A stretch of 48,207 nucleotides of DNA from the NCBI GenBank assembly GCA_023391015.1, contig JAEWBT010000063.1, positions 1 to 48,207 on the forward strand, given 5' to 3'. The position numbers were made by a program, and so were the translations under genes. The notes below the pieces were generated by a model that ran no database searches, was not told the DNA's origin, and saw only the letters and a program-made list of their open reading frames with translations. The first letter of the stretch is position 1, and each line of letters starts with the position of its first letter. Shown here piece by piece: positions 42,430-48,207 of the stretch. Source of the DNA: Bacteroidota bacterium (GTDB lineage Bacteria; Bacteroidota; Bacteroidia; Chitinophagales; Chitinophagaceae).

Positions 42430-43806
42430 CTAACTAAACAGCATCCGGTACACGTCTTCCACTTTATTCGCCAGCTTGATCTTCACATTAAAATCGCGCT
42501 GGTGCAACCCTTTGGCATTGGCTTTGGGGATGATAATCATTTCCATCCCAAGCTTGTCAGCCTCGGCCACGCGTTGTTCAATGCGGTTTACCGCCCGGAT
42601 TTCTCCCGAAAGGCCTACTTCACCCACCAGGCAAACGTTCTTCGGCAGAGGCCGGTCTTCGTGGCTGGAAAGCAAGGCGCAACACAGGGCGAGGTCAATG
42701 GAAGTGTCTTCCACCTTCAATCCGCCGGCAATATTTACAAACACGTCTTTCGACCCAAAAGGAAAGCCGCCGCGCTTTTCCAGCACGGCCAGCAGCAGTT
42801 GCAACCGGCGCAAATCATAGCCACTCACCGTGCGCTGCGGCGTGCCATATACCGCCGGACTTACCAGCGCCTGCGTTTCGATCAACAAAGGCCGCGCGCC
42901 TTCCAACACAGCACCAATGGAAATGCCGCTCAGCTCTTCCTCATGCTGCGACAGCAAAATCTCCGACGGGTTGGTTACGGGACGCATCCCCTGGGCGGCC
43001 ATCTCATAAATGCCCATTTCGTTGGTAGAGCCAAAACGGTTTTTCAAGGTGCGCAGGATGCGGTAGGCGTAGTGGCGGTCGCCCTCAAACTGCAACACCG
43101 TGTCCACCATGTGTTCCAGCACTTTCGGCCCGGCAATAGACCCTTCCTTGGTGATATGGCCGATGATAATCACCGGCACGGCGGCGGTTTTGGCAAAACG
43201 GATAATCTCGGCGGTGCATTCGCGCACCTGGCTCACACTGCCCGCCGCGCTTTCCACATAGGGCGATTCCAGCGTTTGAATGGAATCAATAATCACCAGC
43301 GAGGGCCGCGTTTTCTTGACTTCCTCAAAAATGGTGTCGGTGTTGGTAGCCGTTAGAAGATAGAGCTGCGGGTTTTTCACGCCCACGCGCTCGGCCCGCA
43401 TCTTGATTTGCGACGCGCTTTCTTCGCCGGAAACATAAAGCGTCGTGCCGCCTTTCCACTGCAAGGCGCACTGCAAAAAGAGGGTGCTTTTTCCGATGCC
43501 CGGTTCGCCGCCCGCAAGGATGACGGAGCCGGGAACGAGTCCGCCGCCGAGCACGCGGTTTAGTTCGGAATCCGGCAGGGGCAGCCGCGTTTCTTCGGTG
43601 ATTTCCAGGTCGTCAATTTTACGGGCGCGGCGCAATTGTTTTGTGTCGCCATCCCAAACGGTGGCGTCGGGGCGGGCTTTGGTATCGCGCTCTTTAATTT
43701 CTTCCACCATCGTGTTCCAGGCGTTGCACGATGGGCATTTGCCGGTCCACTTGGGGCTTTCGTAGCCACAACTCTGACAGAAGAAACTGGTTTTTACTTT
43801 GGCCAT
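42430..43806 (-). CDS. radA: DNA repair protein RadA
   Basis: This 458-residue RadA/Sms ATPase helps process recombination intermediates. The start at 43806 (MAKVKTSFFCQSCG) is chosen because it leads straight into the four-cysteine zinc finger (CQSCGYESPKWTGKCPSC). The RecA-like core has Walker A GEPGIGKST, Walker B SLVIIDSIQTL and the RadA-specific LKNRFGSTNEMG motif. The C-terminal third is a Lon-protease-like domain (GGLKVEDTSIDLALCCALLS, CLVGEVGLSGEIRAV). Its length is normal and it appears monocistronic. Upstream is the longest gene-free stretch of the window (43807-44463). Confidence 0.97.
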   Translation of the reverse strand: MAKVKTSFFCQSCGYESPKWTGKCPSCNAWNTMVEEIKERDTKARPDATVWDGDTKQLRRARKIDDLEITEETRLPLPDSELNRVLGGGLVPGSVILAGGEPGIGKSTLFLQCALQWKGGTTLYVSGEESASQIKMRAERVGVKNPQLYLLTATNTDTIFEEVKKTRPSLVIIDSIQTLESPYVESAAGSVSQVRECTAEIIRFAKTAAVPVIIIGHITKEGSIAGPKVLEHMVDTVLQFEGDRHYAYRILRTLKNRFGSTNEMGIYEMAAQGMRPVTNPSEILLSQHEEELSGISIGAVLEGARPLLIETQALVSPAVYGTPQRTVSGYDLRRLQLLLAVLEKRGGFPFGSKDVFVNIAGGLKVEDTSIDLALCCALLSSHEDRPLPKNVCLVGEVGLSGEIRAVNRIEQRVAEADKLGMEMIIIPKANAKGLHQRDFNVKIKLANKVEDVYRMLFS

Positions 43807-44123
43807 TTTTAGGGGATGCAAGGGCTTTAGCCTTGTCGGGAATAACAAATAAAAGGCCTTTTTCGTTGGGTAAAATCAGACGGTTGGATACAGGGAATAG
43901 CAGGCCCGGGAAATTTCCGGAAATAGCGTGTTTGGAGCCGTTCAAAATACCGGCAACAGGGTTGTTTCGTTCCGGAACGGGAAACATGCGACGTACAGTG
44001 TTGTTCTCAGACCCTACCCAAGGCAGGGTGACAAAACAACTGTAAGATACCTACAGCGCTCCGGAAATTTCCGGAAATCAGGCGCTTTTAAACCGGTTTC
44101 AAGAGGCTTTAGAAGCCGTTCCA

Positions 44124-44183
44124 AACAAAAAACGCCGCCGGAAAATTCCGGCGGCGTGCACTTACTAACCCATTAAATTCACA
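44124..44183 (-). ncRNA. Candidate ~60-nt small RNA
   Basis: Leftward from a TAnnTTTG promoter (44190-44197), transcription would start near 44183. The next ~27 nt have no ORF of note (a GTG and an ATGGGT TAG only), then comes the perfect hairpin CGCCGCCGGAA/TTCCGGCGGCG at 44133-44156 followed, on the minus strand, by TTTTTTGTTT. A promoter, short leader and intrinsic terminator with no gene in between is the layout of a small RNA. Expression is unproven, and a decayed gene start or attenuator remnant is possible. Confidence 0.35.
44133..44156 (-). terminator. GC-rich intrinsic terminator
   Basis: The 11-bp perfect stem CGCCGCCGGAA/TTCCGGCGGCG is followed on the minus strand by TTTTTT (44127-44132). 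It contains CCGGAAAATTCCGG, a relative of the dispersed palindrome. Confidence 0.75.
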
Positions 44184-44189
44184 ACAGGG

Positions 44190-44197
44190 CAAAGATA
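44190..44197 (-). promoter_or_regulatory. Putative -7 promoter element of the candidate sRNA
   Basis: The minus strand reads TATCTTTG (TAnnTTTG), within TTCGTATCTTTGCCC, a context typical of strong Bacteroidota promoters. Confidence 0.5.
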
Positions 44198-44463
44198 CGA
44201 AAATGGGATGGGTTTGCCAGCCAAATAAGAAAGTCCGAATGGTTAATATTTCATGAATCGAGATAACGATCTGACGTTCAGCAAGATAAGAATTAAGTGT
44301 ACTCATATTTACAAGGGCAGTCTGTTTTCTTCTAAAACAGCCCCAAAGTTGCTTTTTCCGGAAAAATGCGCTCTAAAGCTGCTGGCGTCTTTTTATTAAA
44401 ACCCGTGAAAGCCAACTTTGGCCTTCCCCAAACTGTTCTCTCTTAAAACAATTCACTTTTATA

Positions 44464-46197
44464 ATGACGCCTGAACTTTCGACTGCTGCTTTTGAAACTA
44501 AACGCCAGTTTTTGCCCGCCGATTTTACCGTTACCGACTGGAACACATTACTGCCTTATTTTGAGCAATTAGAAAACGCGGACATCCACTCCACCGAAGA
44601 CCTGGAAGCGTGGCTGACCCAACTGAGCGAACTGGAAGCCGTGGTGGGCGAAGACGCCGCCTGGCGGCAAATCCGCATGACGACCGACACGACCAACAAA
44701 GCCTACGAAGACGCTTTTACGTATTTCGTGTTGGAGATTGAGCCGCAACTCAAACCCATTTTGTTCCGGCTGCAGCAAAAGCTGATGGCGTCGCCGTTTG
44801 TCAACAACCTGGATCCGGCGCAATACGGTCCGTACCTGCGCAGTGTGGAAAATGCCTTGCAACTCTATCGCGAGGAAAACGTGGCGCTGCAAGCCGAGAT
44901 CGGCGTTCTGGCGCAGCAATTTGGGCAAATTTCCGGGGCCATGACCATTGAGGTAGGCGGGAAGGAATACACCCTGCAACAGGCCGCGCGCTTTTTGCAG
45001 CAACCCGACCGCGCCCTGCGGGAAGACGTTTTCCGGAAAATTGCTGCCCGCCGGTTGGAAGCTAAAGACCAACTAAACGAGCTTTTTGACAAGCTCTTGG
45101 CCCTGCGGCAAAAGGTGGCCGAAAACGCCGGTTTTGACAACTATCGCGACTACAAATTCCGGGAACTGGGCCGGTTTGATTACACGCCGGAAGACACGTT
45201 CCGGTTCCACGAAGCGGTGCGCGAGCACATTCTGCCCTTGCACAAAATGCTGGTGGAAGCCCGCCAAAAGCGCCTGGGTCTGGCCGTCATGCGCCCGTGG
45301 GACGGCGACGCCGAGCCGGAAGGCACCGAGCCGTTGAAACCGTTTGAAACCGGTGCCGAACTGACTGACAAAGCCATTGCCACGTTTGAAAAGCTGCGGC
45401 CCTACTACGCCAACTGCCTGCGTACGATGCAAGGCATGGAGCGGCTGGACCTGGAATCGCGTATCGGGAAAGCGCCGGGCGGTTACAACTGTCCGCTACC
45501 GGAAACGGGCGTGCCGTTTATTTTTATGAACGCTGCCGGAACCATTGGCGACGTGATTACGATGATGCACGAAGGCGGTCACGCGGTGCATTCCTTCCTG
45601 TCGCACCCGCTGAAACTGTCGGCTTTTAAAGAATACCCGATGGAGATTGCCGAGCTGGCGAGCATGAGCATGGAGCTCTTCAGCATGGAGCACTGGGATA
45701 CGTTTTTTACCAACGCCAACGATCTGAAACGGGCGAAGCTGGAAGAGCTGGAGCGCGTGATTTCGGTGTTGCCGTGGATTGCCACGATTGATAAATTCCA
45801 ACACTGGCTCTATACGCATCCCGGTCACAGCGTGGCGGAGCGGGAAGACGAGTGGCTTTCTATCCTGAATGAATTTTCCACCGGCGTCACCGACTGGACC
45901 GGTTTTGAAGAATACCGGAAATCCTTTTGGCAAAAGCAATTGCACCTTTTTGAAGTGCCGTTCTATTATATTGAATACGGCATTGCCCAGCTCGGCGCGA
46001 TTGCGATGTGGCGGCAGTACCGCGGCGACAAAGAAGGTACGCTGGATCGCTATCAAAAAGCCCTTTCACTTGGCTATACTCAAACGCTTCCGGAACTCTA
46101 CCGCACCGCCGGCATCCGCTTTGACTTTTCACCGGCCTACGTGAAAGAACTGGGCGATTTTGTGCACGGGGTGCTGGATGAACTACAAGTTGGATAA
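44464..46197 (+). CDS. M3 family oligoendopeptidase
   Basis: This 577-residue cytoplasmic zinc metallopeptidase is of the M3 (PepF/thimet oligopeptidase) family and cleaves short peptides. The zinc site is HEGGH at residues 369-373 (MMHEGGHAVHSFLSH), with the third ligand in MEIAELASMSMELFSMEHWD. The N-terminal part (FLPADFTVTDWNTLLPYFEQ) and YDRALREDVFRK-type helical region (QQPDRALREDVFRKIAARR) are family-like. YRKSFWQKQLHLFEVPFYYI and GIAQLGAIAMWRQY are highly characteristic. The last three residues (QVG) and the stop codon are encoded by CAAGTTGGATAA, where GTTGGA is the first spacer of hairpin array 4, so the gene ends inside a repeat. A TTTCCGGAAA copy at 45030 encodes FRK. Confidence 0.95.
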   Translation: MTPELSTAAFETKRQFLPADFTVTDWNTLLPYFEQLENADIHSTEDLEAWLTQLSELEAVVGEDAAWRQIRMTTDTTNKAYEDAFTYFVLEIEPQLKPILFRLQQKLMASPFVNNLDPAQYGPYLRSVENALQLYREENVALQAEIGVLAQQFGQISGAMTIEVGGKEYTLQQAARFLQQPDRALREDVFRKIAARRLEAKDQLNELFDKLLALRQKVAENAGFDNYRDYKFRELGRFDYTPEDTFRFHEAVREHILPLHKMLVEARQKRLGLAVMRPWDGDAEPEGTEPLKPFETGAELTDKAIATFEKLRPYYANCLRTMQGMERLDLESRIGKAPGGYNCPLPETGVPFIFMNAAGTIGDVITMMHEGGHAVHSFLSHPLKLSAFKEYPMEIAELASMSMELFSMEHWDTFFTNANDLKRAKLEELERVISVLPWIATIDKFQHWLYTHPGHSVAEREDEWLSILNEFSTGVTDWTGFEEYRKSFWQKQLHLFEVPFYYIEYGIAQLGAIAMWRQYRGDKEGTLDRYQKALSLGYTQTLPELYRTAGIRFDFSPAYVKELGDFVHGVLDELQVG

Positions 46198-46343
46198 AGT
46201 TGGAGCTTCGCTGTTGGACGGCTGCGCCGTTGGAGCCTTCGGCTTCAAAGGAAATCCGGAAGACATCCGGCATAACGTCTTTTGAAACCGAAGGCTCCAA
46301 CTGCTTTAGTGTCTAACACCAAAGGTGTCCAACGTGCGCAGCA
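46189..46343. repeat. GTTGGA hairpin array 4 with an inverted partner
   Basis: The left half (46189-46246, + orientation) has GTTGGA spacers with stems AGC-TTC-GCT, CGGC-TGC-GCCG and GCC-TTC-GGC. The right half (about 46289-46343) is the same family on the minus strand, with CACC-TTT-GGTG and GCC-TTC-GGT units. Part of the left half (46229-46251) is complementary to part of the right half (46279-46301), so the whole can also fold as one large hairpin between the convergent M3 peptidase and LRR genes. Confidence 0.75.
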
Positions 46344-47192
46344 CTAATTTCCGTATTGCCGTGGCTGCATAGAACTGTTGCCAATCAGGATTTGCTGGCG
46401 TTTTTCGAAGCGTGGGTTTTGAAAAAACGGCATCGTGCGATCATCGATGTAAACGCGCTCTAACCGCTGAATATCAGCCAGGGAATTGGGCATGCGCAGA
46501 ATTCCGGAGCGCACCACATCCAGTTCCTGCAAACGTTGCAATTCGCCAAACGACCACGGCAACTCACTGATACTGTTGTAACCTAGGTATAGCATTTCCA
46601 GGTTTTTCAGGCCGCTCCAATCCTTCGGCAAGCTTTGCAGCTGGTTGCGGGAAAGGTCGGCCACCTGCAATTTGGGCAGCCTGACAAAAGATTCCGGAAG
46701 CGCGCGCAACTGATTGGAATTTACCAGTAGCAGCAACAGACTTTTCAGGTTGCCGATAGCCTCCGGGAGCGCTTCGATATTGTTTTGAGAAATATAAAGC
46801 TCCTTTAAGTTGGTGAGCTGCGTAATCGCGTCTGGCAACGCCGTCAGCCGGTTGCGGGACAGCGATAGGTATTGCAACTGCGAAAGACTGCCAATGCCTT
46901 CCGGGATTCTTTCCAGATTGTTTTGTTGAAGATTAAGTCTCTTGAGTTTTGCACACGTCCACAGCGAGGGCGGCAGCGACATAAGGCGGTTGTTGGAAGC
47001 GTTGAGTTCTTCCAGATTGGGAAACCGGTCAAAAATGTCTGGTAGCGAATCCAGTCTTTGCAGCGGCACACGCAACGTTCGTACCTGAAGGGGCGATTGC
47101 AGCGCTTCGGCAAAGTTGTTGAAAACACCATTCTTTGCGCCCGCAGCTGGAATTCCCAATAGAAAAATACAGCAGAATACAATTATTCTCAT
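46344..47192 (-). CDS. Secreted leucine-rich repeat protein
   Basis: This 282-residue exported protein has a signal peptide (MRIIVFCCIFLLGIPAAGA) and nine 23-residue leucine-rich repeats of the form LPxxIxxLxxLxxLxLxxNxLxx (from LPDIFDRFPNLEELNASNNR to MPNSLADIQRLERVYID). It then has a short C-terminal tail (MPFFQNPRFEKRQQILIGNS). Bacterial LRR proteins of this class form curved solenoids that bind proteins. No T9SS C-terminal domain or lipobox is present, so it is probably periplasmic or released. The partner is unknown. It converges on the M3 peptidase gene across hairpin array 4. Confidence 0.9.
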   Translation of the reverse strand: MRIIVFCCIFLLGIPAAGAKNGVFNNFAEALQSPLQVRTLRVPLQRLDSLPDIFDRFPNLEELNASNNRLMSLPPSLWTCAKLKRLNLQQNNLERIPEGIGSLSQLQYLSLSRNRLTALPDAITQLTNLKELYISQNNIEALPEAIGNLKSLLLLLVNSNQLRALPESFVRLPKLQVADLSRNQLQSLPKDWSGLKNLEMLYLGYNSISELPWSFGELQRLQELDVVRSGILRMPNSLADIQRLERVYIDDRTMPFFQNPRFEKRQQILIGNSSMQPRQYGN

Positions 47193-47232
47193 AACTGTAA
47201 GATACTTTATTTTTCACAGGTTGGTACATCCT

Positions 47233-47252
47233 TTTCCGGAAATTTCCGGAAA
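47233..47252. repeat. TTTCCGGAAA doublet, 10-bp phase
   Basis: Two perfect copies (47233-47242 and 47243-47252) lie in the 120-bp gap between the LRR gene and the HmuY-like gene, 41 bp upstream of the LRR start codon. Confidence 0.85.
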
Positions 47253-47312
47253 AGTTTTTGTAACTGAAAACCAAAGGAAAAGGGTTTTCGCTGTCTTGTC
47301 GATCTAAGTCCT

Positions 47313-48207
47313 TTATTCTAACCGCTCCGTCTCAAAACTGGGATTGCCTTTTACACCGTTCAGGTAAAAGTCCAGAAAATGCATTTTATAAAGCTGTCCG
47401 TTACGGTTGCGGATGTAATACACAATGCGCGGGTTGATGTTATAACGGCCTTTGTCAAAGTCGTAGGTTTTCCAGCTGAAGCCCCCAATGACGTCGGTGT
47501 AGTTTGTGAATGTCGCCACTTTGGCACGCTCCAGGGTCATTTCCGAAAATGCAACATTAGAGTCAGCACCGGCGTTTACCTTATAAGGATTGAGTAGCAC
47601 CCCGGAAATCATGTAAGGAAAATCCAGTCCGGGCCCGAGATAATCGCGATAGATGTAGCGGTAGCGGGTGAAGACAAGATCCCAGGCGGCCTGCGGCGGA
47701 TCTAACTGCGCGAGCAGCCCCTGAGTGAACGAGTAGTAAACCTTGTTGAAACCAGACTCTTTGGGCAGGGTCACGACGGTTCCGGCAGTTTGGTCCAGAC
47801 GGGCGACTTTAAACGTATAAGCGGCATCCGAAACCGTCAGCGGCTGGAATTTATAGTACTCAAAATCGCCTACTTTGGCAATAAAAACGTCGCTTGTGGA
47901 AGTTTGCGCCTCATCGTTCCACCAGTTGCCAACGTAATTTCCGGAAGGCTGCCCTTTAGGATCATCGTAGCCCCAACTGGTTTCTTTAAAGCCAGATGGC
48001 AAGTTGGTAACGGCCCCAAAATCCGCTGTGTGCATATTGTACAGGTTAATGCCTTTGCCGCCATTCATGCAGATCCGGTAACCGTCGGTAGCGGCATCAA
48101 AGCTTAAATCCCATACTTCGTTAGAACTGCTTTTAACCACCGCATTGGTCTCCAAATCCCAGAAAATCTGTGTGGTGTAATCTTCACCCATGCTCACGCG
48201 GCTATAC
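47313..48207 (-). CDS. HmuY-like surface protein, N-terminus cut by window edge
   Basis: The frame is open to the window edge, so about 298 C-terminal residues are visible and the start is missing. The pattern is that of the HmuY family (PF14064): YTTQIFWDLETNAVV, VWDLSFDAATDGYRICMNGG, AAWDLVFTRYRYI and the terminal KMHFLDFYLNGVKGNPSFET with ERLE. HmuY of Porphyromonas binds heme as an outer-surface lipoprotein delivering it to HmuR; many Bacteroidota relatives have lost the heme ligands and their cargo is unknown. The two heme-ligand histidines cannot be placed here; only two histidines occur in the visible part. The TonB-type receptor partner would lie outside the window. Confidence 0.85.
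   Translation of the reverse strand, partial: YSRVSMGEDYTTQIFWDLETNAVVKSSSNEVWDLSFDAATDGYRICMNGGKGINLYNMHTADFGAVTNLPSGFKETSWGYDDPKGQPSGNYVGNWWNDEAQTSTSDVFIAKVGDFEYYKFQPLTVSDAAYTFKVARLDQTAGTVVTLPKESGFNKVYYSFTQGLLAQLDPPQAAWDLVFTRYRYIYRDYLGPGLDFPYMISGVLLNPYKVNAGADSNVAFSEMTLERAKVATFTNYTDVIGGFSWKTYDFDKGRYNINPRIVYYIRNRNGQLYKMHFLDFYLNGVKGNPSFETERLE

Larger units (their letters stand above)
43807..44463. other. 657-bp gene-free interval with repeats and a possible small RNA
   Basis: No convincing ORF is seen on either strand. It holds TTTCCGGAAA copies at 43914, 44068 and 44355 (the first two as second halves of 10-bp doublets with degenerate partners at 43904 and 44058), a GC-rich terminator hairpin at 44133-44156, and a leftward promoter at 44190-44197 that together suggest a short leftward transcript. 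The rest is not recognisable. Confidence 0.6.
117..47252. repeat. Dispersed palindrome TTTCCGGAAA, about 48 perfect copies
   Basis: First bases of perfect copies counted by eye: 117, 907, 1511, 1521, 1806, 2512, 2522, 3354, 4483, 8416, 9328, 9559, 10696, 12076, 13655, 13825, 16281, 16749, 16836, 17874, 19564, 19866, 20603, 20623, 24799, 24820, 26832, 27067, 27210, 27783, 28307, 28660, 29542, 31636, 32134, 32764, 34790, 35897, 37002, 38298, 39605, 42266, 43914, 44068, 44355, 45030, 47233, 47243. Many one-mismatch copies exist besides. About 27 are intergenic although intergenic DNA is a small fraction of the window. Chance expectation for a given 10-mer is 48207/4^10, about 0.05. Confidence 0.9.

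Noticed and set aside
44109..44306. 65-residue leftward ORF in the gene-free interval
   Set aside because: It runs through a promoter element and a terminator hairpin and has no protein-like pattern; the interval looks non-coding.

Overview
The window reads as chromosomal DNA of a Bacteroidota bacterium, probably from the Chitinophagia/Saprospiria side of the phylum (inference). The evidence is three proteins with type IX secretion signals (a 2459-residue SprB-repeat protein with a gliding-motility-type C-terminus, and two proteins with YPNP sorting domains), a HmuY-like surface protein, several promoters of the Bacteroidota form TAnnTTTG, and Bacteroidota-type dispersed repeats. There is no rRNA operon, IS element, prophage or CRISPR array. 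One tRNA gene, Val(GAC), is present.

Layout. 1-2.4 kb: end of a membrane protein, a secreted serine hydrolase, and a TIGR03915-type DNA-metabolism protein. 2.6-4.35 kb: a dpnC-dpnD cassette (DpnI-type methyl-directed restriction) and two small unknown genes. 4.5-13.6 kb: a polysaccharide flippase and the giant SprB-repeat adhesin. 13.8-16.1 kb: the two subunits of a 3-oxoacid CoA-transferase, separated by a four-helix-bundle (S23-type) gene flanked by hairpin arrays. 16.3-20.6 kb: an NlpE/META lipoprotein, gcvH, a VanZ-like protein, and hddA/hddC-like nucleotide-heptose genes with a membrane-anchored nuclease-fold gene between them. 20.8-23.4 kb: a small secreted protein, nhaA and an HNH endonuclease. 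23.6-28.5 kb: mnmE coupled to a PAS histidine kinase, tRNA-Val, an SRAP protein and a DUF2461 protein. 28.7-34.4 kb: a secreted unknown, a small membrane protein, an ABC-F ATPase, a Crp-family regulator with a SnoaL-like protein, an FkbM methyltransferase and an MNT/HEPN toxin-antitoxin pair. 34.5-43.8 kb: ligA, an FG-GAP protein, paaA, an S41 protease, a T9SS cargo protein and radA. 44.4-48.2 kb: an M3 oligopeptidase, a leucine-rich-repeat protein and a truncated HmuY-like gene.

The strongest unexplained signal is not a gene. The 10-bp palindrome TTTCCGGAAA occurs about 48 times by hand count, where chance predicts about 0.05. It lies in coding DNA in all three frames and, at much higher density, between genes, often as doublets with 9-10 bp period. 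A second system consists of tandem arrays of tiny hairpins whose stems differ from unit to unit but are always self-complementary. They are separated by a constant ATTGGAC or GTTGGA spacer and lie at four loci. Both look like genome-wide DNA-level systems with no cognate gene in view.

The two candidate modification-sensing nucleases (DpnI type, and an HNH enzyme with a possible PUA-like reader), the MNT/HEPN pair and the membrane nuclease-like protein give the window a modest defence content. Positions and motif counts were read by eye; no searches were run.
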